64,000 nucleotides of DNA from an uncultured Phocaeicola sp. (GCA_944320135.1 CALUGI010000003.1:62001-126000), one strand, 5' to 3'; shown: positions 16,962-26,561, numbered from the stretch's first letter. Notes: a model not told the origin generated them from the letters alone. Program-made: numbers and translations.

Positions 16962-19900
16962 TTATTTTTCACGCTGCGCTTCCACCCACTTGCGCGCGTT
17001 CACGAAGGCTTCCATCCACGGAGTAATCTGATCGGTATGGACGCGGTCGGCCGGATAGCAGGCGTTTTCCCACGGGAAGCAGGCGCGCTCCAGATGGGGC
17101 ATCATGGCCAGATGCCGTCCGTCCTGGCTGGCGATACCTGCCACGCTGTAGTCCGAACCGTTCGGGTTGCCCGGATATTCGTCGTAAGAATACTTCAGCA
17201 CCACGTTATAGTGGTCTTCCGGATAAGGAAGCAAGAACTTTCCTTCTCCGTGAGCCACCCAGATGCCCAGCTTCGAGCCGCTCAAAGAACCGAACATCAC
17301 GCTGCGGTTCATCGGAACGGTCACCCCAAGAAATGCCGACTCGAACTTGTGCGAATCGTTGTGCAGCATCTTGCCTTTCTTTTCGTCTTCCGGCGTAATC
17401 AGCCCCAACTCCATCATAAGCTGGCATCCGTTGCAGACGCCTAACGAAAGCGTGTCTTTGCGCGCATAGAACTTGTCGAGAGCGGCTTTCGCCTTCGGGT
17501 TGAACAGGAAGCTGCCTGCCCATCCTTTGGCCGAACCGAGCACGTCGGAATTGGAGAAGCCTCCGCAGAACACAATCATGCTGATGTCCTCCAACGTCTC
17601 GCGTCCGCTCACGAGGTCGGTCATCGTCACGTCTTTCACGTCGAATCCGGCCAGATAGAGCATGTAAGCCATCTCGCGTTCGCCGTTTGTTCCTTTCTCG
17701 CGGATAATGGCCGCCTTGATTCCGCTCGGCGTGCGGCGGTCGGGGTTCAAGCCGAACTGCGACAGCTTGCCGGTAAACGACGGGTTGAACGCAAATTCCA
17801 CCGGCTGCCGCTTGTAGTTCTCGAAACGCTTCCGCGCACACCCGTTCATGCTCTGCTTGCGGTCGAGCAGATAAGAAGTGGAATACCACACGTCGCGAAG
17901 ATAATCGATGCCGAACTGATAGGTAGCGCCCTCATGCGTCACGAGAATATGACGTTCTTCGCTCGGAACGCCCAACTTGACATATCCGATTCCGGCATCT
18001 CCCAGGATTTTCTTCACCTCTTGCTTGTCCTTGTCTGCTACCTGGATAACAACACCCGGATTCTCGGCGAAAAGAATCTTCACCACGTCGTTGCAATCGA
18101 ACTTGTCGAGACTGATTTCCATACCGCCGTCCGTATTGGCAAAACACATCTCAAGCAAAGTGGTGACAAGCCCTCCCGCAGAAATGTCATGCCCGGCAAG
18201 AAGCAGACCTTTCTTGACCAGCTCCTGCACGGCCTTGAACGCATCACGGAAATATTCAGGGTTCTGCACGGTCGGCACGTCGTCTCCCACCTTGTTGAGC
18301 GACTGGGCGAAGGCGGAACCTCCCAGGCGAAGCCTGTCGAAACTGAAGTCGATATGATAGAACGTAGTTTTCGGATTGTTCACCATCACCGGAGACACTA
18401 CCCTCTTGACATCGGAAACCTCTCCTCCGGCCGACACGATAACCGTTCCCGGACTGATGATTTTCTCTCCGTTCGGATACTTCTGCGTCATCGACAACGA
18501 GTCTTTTCCGGTCGGGACGTTAATCTGCAACGCACAGCAGAAGTCGGACAAGGCTTCCACCGCAGCATACAGGCGGGCATCCTCGCCTTCCTGCGAGCGG
18601 CAGGGCCACATCCAGTTGGCAGAAAGCGAAAGGCTGTCCATGCCGTCGGCCAACGGTGCCCAAACGATGTTGGTAAGCGCCTCGGAAACAGCCAGCACGG
18701 AACCTGCCGCAGGGTCGGCAAGAGCTGCTTGGGGCGCGTGTCCCAATGCAGTGGCGATACCCTTTTCGCCGCGATAGTCGAGAGCAACCACACCGCAGTC
18801 GCTCAAAGGCAGCTGAAGTTCTCCCTGGCATTGCTGGCGGGCAATCTTGCCCGTTACAGAACGGTCTACCTTATTGGTAAGCCAATCCTTGCAAGCCACG
18901 GCTTCCAGCTGGAGGACGCGGTTCAAGTATTCATTGAGTTTTGCAGCGTCATAGGTTACATTCTCATAATGACGCTCTACGGTTTTGTCCACCATGTAGG
19001 TTTTCGGAGAGGAACCGAACATCTGGTCGACGGCCAGGTCGAACGGACGCACTCCGTCGGCCTGCTCGAAGGCGAAGCGATGGTCGCCGGTAGTTTCGCC
19101 GACTACGTACATCGGAGCACGCTCACGCTCGGCAATTTTCCGCACGTGATCGAGGGATTCTTCTTCAATCAGCAATCCCATGCGCTCTTGCGACTCGTTG
19201 GCTATGATTTCTTTTGCCGAGAGGGTCTCGTCGCCGACGGGCAGCTTGTCCATGTGAATCAGTCCCCCGCAATCTTCCACCAGTTCCGACAAGCAGTTCA
19301 CGTGGCCAGCCGACCCGTGGTCGTGGATGGAGACAATCGGGTTCTGGTCTTCTTCGCACAGGGCGCGCACCACATTGTAGGCACGCTTCTGCATTTCGGC
19401 ATTGGCACGCTGCACGGCATTCAGCTCGATGCCCGAAGAATAGCGTCCGGTGTCCACCGACGACACGGAGCCTCCCCCCAGACCGATGCGATAGTTGTCG
19501 CCTCCCAGCACCACTATCTCGTCGCCCGCTTCTGGAGTCCCTTTCAGGCAGTCGCGCTTGGTTCCGTATCCCACGCCTCCTGCCAGCATGATGACCTTGT
19601 CGTAAGCGTACTTCTCGCCGTTTTCCTGATGTTCGAAAGTCAGCACCGAACCGCAGATGAGCGGCTGGCCGAACTTGTTCCCGAAGTCGGAGGCGCCGTT
19701 CGACGCTTTGATGAGAATCTGCTCCGGAGTCTGATACAGCCACTTGCGCACGGGAAGGATGTCCTCCCACTCGCGGCCTTCCTCGGTGCGCGGATAAGAG
19801 GTCATGTAGACGGCTGTTCCGGCGATAGGCCATGAGCCCTTTCCTCCGCCCATACGGTCGCGGATTTCGCCGCCCGTACCCGTAGACGCGCCGTTGAACG

Positions 19901-20669
19901 GCTCCACGGTGGTGGGGAAGTTATGGGTTTCCGCCTTCAGCGAGATAACCGTCTTGATGTCTTTAATGATGAAATAGTCGGACGTGGAGTGGTCTTGCGG
20001 AGCGAACTGTTCCACCACCGGGCCTTCGGCGAAGGCCACGTTGTCCTTGTATGCGGAAATAATCTTGTTCGGATTTTCCTTGGTGGTTTTCTTGATCATC
20101 TGGAACAAGGACGATTCCATTTCCTTCCCGTCGATGACGAACGTGCCGCCGAAGATTTTGTGACGGCAGTGCTCGGAGTTGATTTGCGCGAAGCCGAACA
20201 CCTCCGAGTCGGTCAGCTTGCGGCCCAAATCCTTCTCCACCTTCAGCAGATAGTCCATCTCTTCGCGCGAGAGGGCAAGCCCTTCCTTTTCGTTGTATTC
20301 TTCCAGATTGTCGATATAGACAATCGGTTGCGGCTTGATGTTGACGGTGAAGATATTCTGGTCCAGCCCATGATACATGCGCTGCAGCATGGGGTCGTGG
20401 TCGGCGTTCTCGCTTTCTACGGGGAAGTATTCCTCGATACGGCGGATTCCGCAGACGTTCATGTTCTGCGTGATTTCCACCGCGTTCGTGCTCCACGGAG
20501 TAATCATTTCGCGGCGCGGGCCGATGAACCAGCCTTTCAAGCTGTCTTCGCTTACCGCCGCGGCATTGCCGTAGAGCCAGCACAATTTCTTGATGTCTTC
20601 AGAGTTCAGTTCCTGACTGCATTCCGTTGCAATCACACTGCTGGATGGTGTTCTGAAAAATAGAATCAT
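16962..20669 (-). CDS. purL: Phosphoribosylformylglycinamidine synthase, single-chain PurL
   Basis: 1235 residues, the long form that fuses synthase and glutaminase. It makes FGAM from FGAR, glutamine and ATP. Visible are the N-terminal linker, SEHCRHKIFGG near residue 170, the ATP site ETHNFPTTVEPFNGASTGTGGEIRDR, the SIHDHGSAGH motif, the second synthetase half with NWMWPCRSQEGEDARL and HDISAGGLVTTLLEMCF, and the class I amidotransferase end with nucleophile GVCNGCQLM and HGEGKF. The glutaminase domain occupies roughly the last 250 residues. Monocistronic, with its own terminator. A -7 box TAACTTTG (minus, 20721-20714) lies 45 bp upstream. Confidence 0.97.
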   Translation of the reverse strand: MILFFRTPSSSVIATECSQELNSEDIKKLCWLYGNAAAVSEDSLKGWFIGPRREMITPWSTNAVEITQNMNVCGIRRIEEYFPVESENADHDPMLQRMYHGLDQNIFTVNIKPQPIVYIDNLEEYNEKEGLALSREEMDYLLKVEKDLGRKLTDSEVFGFAQINSEHCRHKIFGGTFVIDGKEMESSLFQMIKKTTKENPNKIISAYKDNVAFAEGPVVEQFAPQDHSTSDYFIIKDIKTVISLKAETHNFPTTVEPFNGASTGTGGEIRDRMGGGKGSWPIAGTAVYMTSYPRTEEGREWEDILPVRKWLYQTPEQILIKASNGASDFGNKFGQPLICGSVLTFEHQENGEKYAYDKVIMLAGGVGYGTKRDCLKGTPEAGDEIVVLGGDNYRIGLGGGSVSSVDTGRYSSGIELNAVQRANAEMQKRAYNVVRALCEEDQNPIVSIHDHGSAGHVNCLSELVEDCGGLIHMDKLPVGDETLSAKEIIANESQERMGLLIEEESLDHVRKIAERERAPMYVVGETTGDHRFAFEQADGVRPFDLAVDQMFGSSPKTYMVDKTVERHYENVTYDAAKLNEYLNRVLQLEAVACKDWLTNKVDRSVTGKIARQQCQGELQLPLSDCGVVALDYRGEKGIATALGHAPQAALADPAAGSVLAVSEALTNIVWAPLADGMDSLSLSANWMWPCRSQEGEDARLYAAVEALSDFCCALQINVPTGKDSLSMTQKYPNGEKIISPGTVIVSAGGEVSDVKRVVSPVMVNNPKTTFYHIDFSFDRLRLGGSAFAQSLNKVGDDVPTVQNPEYFRDAFKAVQELVKKGLLLAGHDISAGGLVTTLLEMCFANTDGGMEISLDKFDCNDVVKILFAENPGVVIQVADKDKQEVKKILGDAGIGYVKLGVPSEERHILVTHEGATYQFGIDYLRDVWYSTSYLLDRKQSMNGCARKRFENYKRQPVEFAFNPSFTGKLSQFGLNPDRRTPSGIKAAIIREKGTNGEREMAYMLYLAGFDVKDVTMTDLVSGRETLEDISMIVFCGGFSNSDVLGSAKGWAGSFLFNPKAKAALDKFYARKDTLSLGVCNGCQLMMELGLITPEDEKKGKMLHNDSHKFESAFLGVTVPMNRSVMFGSLSGSKLGIWVAHGEGKFLLPYPEDHYNVVLKYSYDEYPGNPNGSDYSVAGIASQDGRHLAMMPHLERACFPWENACYPADRVHTDQITPWMEAFVNARKWVEAQREK

Positions 20670-20713
20670 AGCACTTGTATTGTTAAAATGGATTTTCGAT
20701 GCAATTCATTGTG

Positions 20714-20721
20714 CAAAGTTA
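20714..20721 (-). promoter_or_regulatory. purL -7 box
   Basis: Minus-strand TAACTTTG fits TAnnTTTG. No TTTG is at the -33 spacing (a CAAA on the plus strand is only 15 bp away). Confidence 0.45.
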
Positions 20722-20770
20722 CATAATTAAACGGAACAAACGAACAATTTCCGCAAAATGCGACAATTAA

Positions 20771-20881
20771 TCGCGCGCCGGAGCCGACAGGAAAACACGG
20801 CGGAGTTGACGGGGAAACCCGGCGGGGCTTTGCGCACAGCCCGGCGGAGTTTTCCGCACAGGCCGCACGGCTTGTCCGCAC
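20771..20881. repeat. GC-rich phased degenerate units between purL and the AmgK-RapZ gene
   Basis: The clearest array in the window: heads GCGCGCCGGAG, ACGGCGGAG, CCGGCGGGG, CCCGGCGGAG and CCGCACGG recur every 21-24 nt, with TTTTCCGCACAG or GACGGGGAAAC tails. It lies upstream of the -7 box TATCTTTG (20937-20944) of the next gene. Confidence 0.55.
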
Positions 20882-20936
20882 AAAAGGAAAACGCAGAAAT
20901 ATCCCCCTACGGCGACGGATATTTACTCCGAATTTG

Positions 20937-20944
20937 TATCTTTG
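20937..20944 (+). promoter_or_regulatory. -7 box of the AmgK-RapZ/murU operon
   Basis: TATCTTTG lies 23 bp before the ATG at 20968. No -33 TTTG is found at the usual spacing. Confidence 0.5.
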
Positions 20945-20967
20945 AACCGACAATTCTTTTTTCAGAC

Positions 20968-22398
20968 ATGAACACCGACCAGTTAGAACAACTCTACCGG
21001 ACATACGCGGGGGCCGGGCCGCAATCCGTCGAACCGCTGCCGGGCGCAGGCTCCAACCGGAAGTACTTCCGCATCAAAGGCGCGAAAGGATGCATCGGGG
21101 TGCGCGGCACGTCGGCGGAAGAGAACGACGCATTCATCTACATGGCAGCCCATTTCCGCAGCAAAGGGCTTCCGGTGCCGGAGGTGTATGCTGTCTCGGA
21201 CGACCGCCTCTGCTACCTGCAAGAAGACTTGGGCGACGTGCAGCTTTTCCGCCTCGTCCGCCAGGCCGCGCAAGGAGAGGCGGCGGAAGGAGACACCGTG
21301 CGCCTGCTCGAACGGACAATCCGCCTGCTCGCCCGCTTCCAGTTTGAGGGAGGCGAGGGCATGGACTTCGGCAAATGCTACCCGCCCGTGGCGTTCAGCC
21401 GCAGAAGCATCCTGTGGGACCTGAACTACTTCAAGTACTGCTTTCTGAAGCCTTCCGGATTAGAGTTTAAGGAAGACGAACTGGAGGACGATTTCGAGCG
21501 GATATGCGGCACTCTGCTGAAGGACGGTTCGGAACAGGCGTTCATGTACCGCGACTTCCAGAGCCGGAACGTCATGATAAAGGACGGCGCGCCTTATTTC
21601 ATCGACTTCCAGGGGGGGCGGAAAGGCCCTTTCTACTACGACGTGGCTTCCTTCCTCTGGCAAGCGAAAGCCAACTTTCCGGACAGCGTCCGCCTGCACC
21701 TGATTGACGAATACATCGACGCGCTCCGGCCCTACAAGGCTGTCGGAAAAGAGGAATTTTCCGCACGTCTCCGCCACTTCGTGCTGTTCCGCACGCTGCA
21801 AGTGTTGGGCACATACGGCTTCAGAGGCTATTTCGAGCGGAAATCGCACTTCATCGAAAGCGTGCCTTTCGCCATCGAGAACCTCCGCAAGCTGCTCGCA
21901 GACGGATTCGTCGAATACCCTTACTTGTGCGACACGCTGGGCCGCATGGCCGACCTCCCTCAGTTCGTCTACGAACGGAACAAGAAGCTGCTCACCGTCA
22001 CCGTGACGAGCTTCTCATACAAAAAAGGCGTTCCCGAAGACGAGAGCGGGAACGGAGGCGGATACGTATTCGATTGCCGCGCGATACACAACCCCGGACG
22101 CTACGAACAATACAAGCCTCTGACCGGGCTTGACGAACCCGTCATCCGATTTCTGGAAGATGACGGGGAAATCACCGAGTTTCTGGCCCATGCCGCCCAA
22201 CTGGTCGACACGCACGTCAGCCGCTTCCTCGAACGGGGCTTCACGCGCCTGTCGGTCTGCTTCGGATGCACGGGAGGGCAGCACCGCTCGGTGTATTCCG
22301 CACAACGGATGGCGGAACACCTGCACCGCAAGTTCAACGTCAACGTCCGCCTGTTCCACCGCGAACAAGGCATCGAACAATTCTTTGAGTCCAAATGA
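20968..22398 (+). CDS. AmgK-like amino-sugar kinase fused to a RapZ C-terminal domain
   Basis: The frame is open from 20758, but ATG 20968 follows the -7 box and starts the conserved domain, giving 476 residues. Residues 1-335 are an aminoglycoside-phosphotransferase-type kinase: PGAGSNRKYFRI as nucleotide loop, catalytic YRDFQSRNVM (Asp196), and IDFQGG (Asp213). This matches AmgK, which phosphorylates N-acetylmuramate or GlcNAc at C1. Residues 343-465 are a RapZ C-terminal domain (FVFDCRAIHNP-like YVFDCRAIHNP, KPLTGLDEPV, GCTGGQHRSVYSAQRMAEHL), without the RapZ P-loop domain. In E. coli that domain senses glucosamine-6-phosphate. The stop overlaps the murU start as ATGA. Confidence 0.85.
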   Translation: MNTDQLEQLYRTYAGAGPQSVEPLPGAGSNRKYFRIKGAKGCIGVRGTSAEENDAFIYMAAHFRSKGLPVPEVYAVSDDRLCYLQEDLGDVQLFRLVRQAAQGEAAEGDTVRLLERTIRLLARFQFEGGEGMDFGKCYPPVAFSRRSILWDLNYFKYCFLKPSGLEFKEDELEDDFERICGTLLKDGSEQAFMYRDFQSRNVMIKDGAPYFIDFQGGRKGPFYYDVASFLWQAKANFPDSVRLHLIDEYIDALRPYKAVGKEEFSARLRHFVLFRTLQVLGTYGFRGYFERKSHFIESVPFAIENLRKLLADGFVEYPYLCDTLGRMADLPQFVYERNKKLLTVTVTSFSYKKGVPEDESGNGGGYVFDCRAIHNPGRYEQYKPLTGLDEPVIRFLEDDGEITEFLAHAAQLVDTHVSRFLERGFTRLSVCFGCTGGQHRSVYSAQRMAEHLHRKFNVNVRLFHREQGIEQFFESK

Positions 22399-23147
22399 CA
22401 CCGATGAAAGCCATGATATTTGCAGCCGGATTAGGCACCCGGCTCAAACCGCTCACCGACCGTATGCCCAAGGCGCTCGTCCCCGTAGGCGGCCGTCCGA
22501 TGCTGGAACACGTCATCTTGAAGCTGAAAGCCTCCGGATTCACCGAAATCGTGGTCAACGTGCATCACTTCGCCCAACAAATCATCGACTTCCTGCAAGC
22601 GAACGGAAACTTCGGACTGACCGTTCACATCAGCGACGAGCGCGACCGGCTGCTCGATACAGGGGGAGGCATCAAGAAAGCATCCGTCTTCTTTCGGGAC
22701 GGAACGCCTTTTCTGGTGCATAACGTAGACATCCTGTCGAACACAGACCTGAAAGCCCTCTACCTCCGGCATACCGAGGAAAAGAGCGACGCCACGCTCC
22801 TTGTAAGCGAACGCTCCACCAGCCGCTACCTGCTGTTCGACGACGGATTCAACCTGCGAGGATGGCTCAACAAAAAGACGGGGGAAACCAAGCCCGACGG
22901 ATTCGCCTGCACATCGGGAGAGTATCGGGAGTATGCCTTCAGCGGCATCCACGTAATCTCGCCTTCCATCTTCCGCTATATGGACGGACAAGGGACGGAA
23001 AGCAAATTCTCCATCATAGACTTTTACCTGCAAAACTGCCGCCGGGCGACATTGAAAGGATATTTCGACAAAGACCTCCGGCTGATAGACATAGGAAAGC
23101 CTGAGACGCTGGCTCAGGCTGAAAGGATGTTCGTCAATACCATGTGA
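22395..23147 (+). CDS. murU: Nucleotidyltransferase, probable MurNAc-1-phosphate uridylyltransferase
   Basis: 250 residues of the NTP_transferase fold: the pyrophosphorylase signature IFAAGLGTRLKPLTDRMPKA, KALVPVGGRPMLEHVI, substrate residues VVNVHHFAQQI, ISDERDRLLDTGGGIKKA, the metal-binding VHNVDILSN and FSGIHVISPSIF. Length and motifs fit MurU, which forms UDP-MurNAc and so returns recycled MurNAc to peptidoglycan synthesis without MurA/MurB. Its ATG overlaps the stop of the AmgK-like gene, strongly supporting that pairing. A second ATG nine bases on is an alternative start. The last 14 bases overlap the convergent lptD-like gene. Confidence 0.85.
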   Translation: MTPMKAMIFAAGLGTRLKPLTDRMPKALVPVGGRPMLEHVILKLKASGFTEIVVNVHHFAQQIIDFLQANGNFGLTVHISDERDRLLDTGGGIKKASVFFRDGTPFLVHNVDILSNTDLKALYLRHTEEKSDATLLVSERSTSRYLLFDDGFNLRGWLNKKTGETKPDGFACTSGEYREYAFSGIHVISPSIFRYMDGQGTESKFSIIDFYLQNCRRATLKGYFDKDLRLIDIGKPETLAQAERMFVNTM

Positions 23148-25899
23148 CGGCGCTTCCCGTGTTGCTCCGCTGGTCCCACTTCAACGCATCGGTCAGCATA
23201 CTCGAATTGGCGCGAATCGAGAAATTATAGGAAGTGAACGGCCCGAACACTAATCCGCAACTCATGTTGAAGCAATGGAGGTCGCGCGTGATGTTGAGCG
23301 TAGTCATTGACATTTCCTTTGACGTAAAGTCATACCCTGTGGAATAAGTCATGTTCCAGCGGCTTCCTATCTTGAAGTTTCCGGACACGTTCAGCGAGTG
23401 GGTCAACGAATACGGGTAACGCATCTTCTTGATGTTTATCTTCTTCGTGCGGTCTTCACGGATACTGTAGCTGTAGCTCAGGCTGACGCTCCACGGGAAC
23501 TTGAACGCCAGATATCCGTCCGAGTCAAGAGAAGCCGCTTCCGTCTTGCGCATGTTCGACGAGTTGGTTTCTTTCTGTTCGTCTTCATCCTCATCGTCTT
23601 CATCTTCCGTGTTTTCGTCTTTGTCCCCGCCATCCTCTTTCTCGTCCTTCTTTCCGAAAAGATTCTTGAAAGTATCGTTATTCAACGTATAAGAGAACGA
23701 ACCGCTGTACCCTTGAAAACGTCCGAATCGTCCGTATGACCACTCCGTGCGGTCGCCCACCACTACATTCCCGTCTTCATCAAACTCATACGCATACGTA
23801 GCAAACGAAGCGTTCATATTGAAAGTATAGTTTTTCGTCAGTTTCAGACGAAGATTCATGCTCAAGTCGCTCCATCGCTTGTCCACCATATTATACGACA
23901 AAGAGGCTCCCAGCTGGTCAATCAGACTAATCTTTTTGTAACCGGTAGAGTCCTTGTCCGATCTGAACTTCATCTCTATGTTGTTGTCGACCGAAAAGCT
24001 GATGGTTTGCGACATGCCTTTTCCCGGATAGCTGTACACGGCTCCTTCATAAGGAGAGTACTCTACCGTGCGCACCTCCCCGTCTTCATCGGTATAAGTA
24101 TAGGTGTCATAATAGCCGTACTTCTTCCTTCCGAAATCAGGGGTGTAAGTATAGCTGACAGTAGGCGTGAACACATGACGAATCTGAATTTCCTTGCTTT
24201 TCATGAACAGCGGCTTGTACATACCGTACAGTTTAGTGTTCATCTGAAGCGAAAGGTTATAGTCCCACACGCGGTTGAATCCGTTGATTGTGTCCCGCCG
24301 CACATGGTCTCTTGACGTAGGATTGGGGTCGTAACTCTGCTTTACCTTTCTCAAATACCAGCGTTCGGTATAGTTGAAGGAAGGCACGATATTGATATAC
24401 TTGAACAGATTGAACGTGGCGGACACCGGAATGCGGTGCTGCATACCGTTGTCCCATTGCGTCAACGGGGTCTTGAACAGCAGATTGTCTTTCGTGTCGA
24501 TGCTGTTCGTCATGCTTCCGGTGTATTGCAAGGAAATCTTTTCATACCACCGTTCGTCGCCTACCGCCTTCTTCCGCTTGAAGGGATAGATGCGGCTCAG
24601 CGAAATGTTTACGTCCGGCAGAGTCATGCTCAACGAAGAGTCGCGAGTGTTCTGCGTAATGTTGAAAGTGCTCGATATGCTCAAGCCTATTTCCGAGAAA
24701 TTGTACGAATAGCTTACGCTGGAAGCCTTCGTGTTCTGCGCATACACCTGCGGATTATACAAGCTGCTCAGGCTGGAACGGTCGTAACTGCTGGTTGAGA
24801 AGTTCACGCTGGCCGAGAACGAGCTGTTCGGGTTCGCCTTCGCGTCCTGACGATGGCTCCATTGCAACCGGAAGTCTTTCGACACCGTATAGTCGGGCAT
24901 GTTCTTCTCTCCGGTTTTCGTCACAAGATAGCTTGCGTTGAACGAGCCGCTGTACTTGTAACGCTTGTTGTAGTTGGAAGCGGCGGAAAGCCCCCAAGAA
25001 CCTTTCGTGAAGATTTCGCCCAACACCTTCAAGTCCATCTGGTCGCTGATGGCAAAATAATATCCTCCGTCGCGCAGATAGAAGCCCCGGTTCATCTCGT
25101 CGCCGTAGGTCGGCATGATGAATCCGGAAGAATAGCTGCTGTTGAACGGGAAGAAGCCGAACGGAACGGCTATCGGCAGAGGCACATCCTCCACCACGAG
25201 CTGGGCAGGGCCGAACACTACGTTCTTCTTGGGACGCACCTTCGCCATCGAAAGTTTCATATAGAAGTGGGGATGCTCATGGTTGTCGCAGGTCGTGTAT
25301 TTCCCGTGACGCATGTAGATTTCGTCATCGGCCCCCTTCTTTCCTTCTTCGCTGGTGACGTATCCCTCCCCTTGCTGCGTGACAATGTTGTTGATGAAGC
25401 CTTTTTTCGTCTTGAAGTTATAGCGCATCGTCTTTGATTCGTAAGGAGTTTCCCCGTCCTTGAAGATGGGAAGTCCGGAGGCCACTCCCGCCGTATCTTC
25501 CACGCCGTGCGCATAGACCGTGCTGCTGTCCATATTCATGGAAATCACGGCCGAAGTCAGTTCGATATTCTGATAGTTCACTTTTCCCTGGCCGTACAGA
25601 TGGGCGTAGCCTCCCTTGGTAAACACGATTGAATCGCTCGCTTCATAGATGACAGGGGCGTCCAACGGCTCCTTCTTCTCCGCCGAATCTTCGGCCAGCG
25701 AATCCGCCGCCAAGGAATCAAGGGCCAGCGAATCGAGCTCCAGAGAGTCGGCACGGAGCGAATCTACGTTGCCGACCGGAGCGGACGACCTCCGCAGCCT
25801 CCTGTTCTTCACGCGCTGCGCCTCGGCATAGAACGAGAAGAAGAAGCCCAGCAGGAAGAGGGATATCAGTATATATGTAGTCCTTTTAAATGATGTCAT
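23134..25899 (-). CDS. LptD-family outer-membrane LPS assembly protein
   Basis: The start at ATG 25899 gives about 921 residues with signal sequence MTSFKRTTYILISLFLLGFFF. A short Asp-Ser-Leu repeat (SLELDSLALDSLAADSL) follows, then an OstA-like domain (IVFTKGGYAHLYGQGKVNY, LTSAVISMNMDSSTVYAHG), then a large beta-barrel rich in aromatic strands. This is the Bacteroidota LptD form that places LPS or lipooligosaccharide in the outer leaflet. An extreme acidic loop (DKDENTEDEDDEDEDEQKE) lies near residue 775. It ends in overlap with murU on the opposite strand. A minus -7 box TACTTTTG is at 25934-25927. Confidence 0.85.
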   Translation of the reverse strand: MTSFKRTTYILISLFLLGFFFSFYAEAQRVKNRRLRRSSAPVGNVDSLRADSLELDSLALDSLAADSLAEDSAEKKEPLDAPVIYEASDSIVFTKGGYAHLYGQGKVNYQNIELTSAVISMNMDSSTVYAHGVEDTAGVASGLPIFKDGETPYESKTMRYNFKTKKGFINNIVTQQGEGYVTSEEGKKGADDEIYMRHGKYTTCDNHEHPHFYMKLSMAKVRPKKNVVFGPAQLVVEDVPLPIAVPFGFFPFNSSYSSGFIMPTYGDEMNRGFYLRDGGYYFAISDQMDLKVLGEIFTKGSWGLSAASNYNKRYKYSGSFNASYLVTKTGEKNMPDYTVSKDFRLQWSHRQDAKANPNSSFSASVNFSTSSYDRSSLSSLYNPQVYAQNTKASSVSYSYNFSEIGLSISSTFNITQNTRDSSLSMTLPDVNISLSRIYPFKRKKAVGDERWYEKISLQYTGSMTNSIDTKDNLLFKTPLTQWDNGMQHRIPVSATFNLFKYINIVPSFNYTERWYLRKVKQSYDPNPTSRDHVRRDTINGFNRVWDYNLSLQMNTKLYGMYKPLFMKSKEIQIRHVFTPTVSYTYTPDFGRKKYGYYDTYTYTDEDGEVRTVEYSPYEGAVYSYPGKGMSQTISFSVDNNIEMKFRSDKDSTGYKKISLIDQLGASLSYNMVDKRWSDLSMNLRLKLTKNYTFNMNASFATYAYEFDEDGNVVVGDRTEWSYGRFGRFQGYSGSFSYTLNNDTFKNLFGKKDEKEDGGDKDENTEDEDDEDEDEQKETNSSNMRKTEAASLDSDGYLAFKFPWSVSLSYSYSIREDRTKKINIKKMRYPYSLTHSLNVSGNFKIGSRWNMTYSTGYDFTSKEMSMTTLNITRDLHCFNMSCGLVFGPFTSYNFSIRANSSMLTDALKWDQRSNTGSAVTWY

Positions 25900-25926
25900 T
25901 ACGAATTGTTTACACGATGTGCGGTG

Positions 25927-25934
25927 CAAAAGTA
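25927..25934 (-). promoter_or_regulatory. -7 box of the lptD-like gene
   Basis: Minus TACTTTTG, 28 bp upstream of ATG 25899. No consensus -33 box. Confidence 0.4.
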
Positions 25935-26003
25935 AGCATTATCCGCCAAACAATCTCCTGCGTCCGACTTTTTAAAGTATTTTTAGCACACAAAAAAAGA
26001 CGC

Positions 26004-26561
26004 TTACAGAAAGAGTCCGCACCACCTGTCGAAACGCGCCACCCCGTCTTCGCCGTATTTGGCTATGCTCTTGCGGGCTTTCTCTACGCTTTTCTCCCCT
26101 TCCAGATGGGTTTTCGAATAAAACTTGTCGGCAAAGCAGACCAGCTGCTCTTCAAGGGACACCGGCACCATCTCGCGATGCGGAAGGGGAAGCTGCTGCG
26201 CCTCGACCGCTTCTTGGGTGATTCCTGCTCCCGTATGCCGCTCGCACACCAAGGCATGTCGCGGAAAGCCTTCCGCACGCACCAAGTCGGCTCCCAAATA
26301 TCCGTGGCAGATGTAGGGATACGTGCCGAAGCAGCAAATGTCCGGAGCGTCCGTCCGGAAGATGCCGATGTCGTGAAGCATGGCCGCTTCCTCCACAAAC
26401 TGCAAGTCGAGGTTCAGTTCGGGATGTTTCCGCGCCAAGGCCAACGCTTTGTCGGCCACCGAGCGGCTATGGGTGAGCAGAATATGCCTCAGTTCGTTGT
26501 TTTCCGGATAATATTTGTCAATCAGTGCCAATGGATTCATAGCGGTTCCGTTTTTATTCAT
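26004..26561 (-). CDS. HD-domain phosphohydrolase-like protein
   Basis: 185 residues from ATG 26561 (a second ATG, residue 8, begins MNPLALIDKYYP and may be the true start). The HD metal-site pattern is visible: H in LLTHSRSVADKALALA, the HD pair in EEAAMLHDIGIF, HGYLGADLVRAEGF with a further His, and a late Asp in VCFADKFYSKT. This small family appears in Bacteroidota beside varied genes. The substrate is unknown. It is divergent from namZ, with overlapping promoter elements. Confidence 0.75.
   Translation of the reverse strand: MNKNGTAMNPLALIDKYYPENNELRHILLTHSRSVADKALALARKHPELNLDLQFVEEAAMLHDIGIFRTDAPDICCFGTYPYICHGYLGADLVRAEGFPRHALVCERHTGAGITQEAVEAQQLPLPHREMVPVSLEEQLVCFADKFYSKTHLEGEKSVEKARKSIAKYGEDGVARFDRWCGLFL

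Noticed and set aside
17934-19835. Long plus-strand open frame opposite purL
   Set aside because: It is a shadow of the GC-rich purL coding strand, with no start context and no recognisable motifs.
20771-20881. A CRISPR array
   Set aside because: The units are short, degenerate and have no constant repeat alternating with unique spacers. No cas genes are near.
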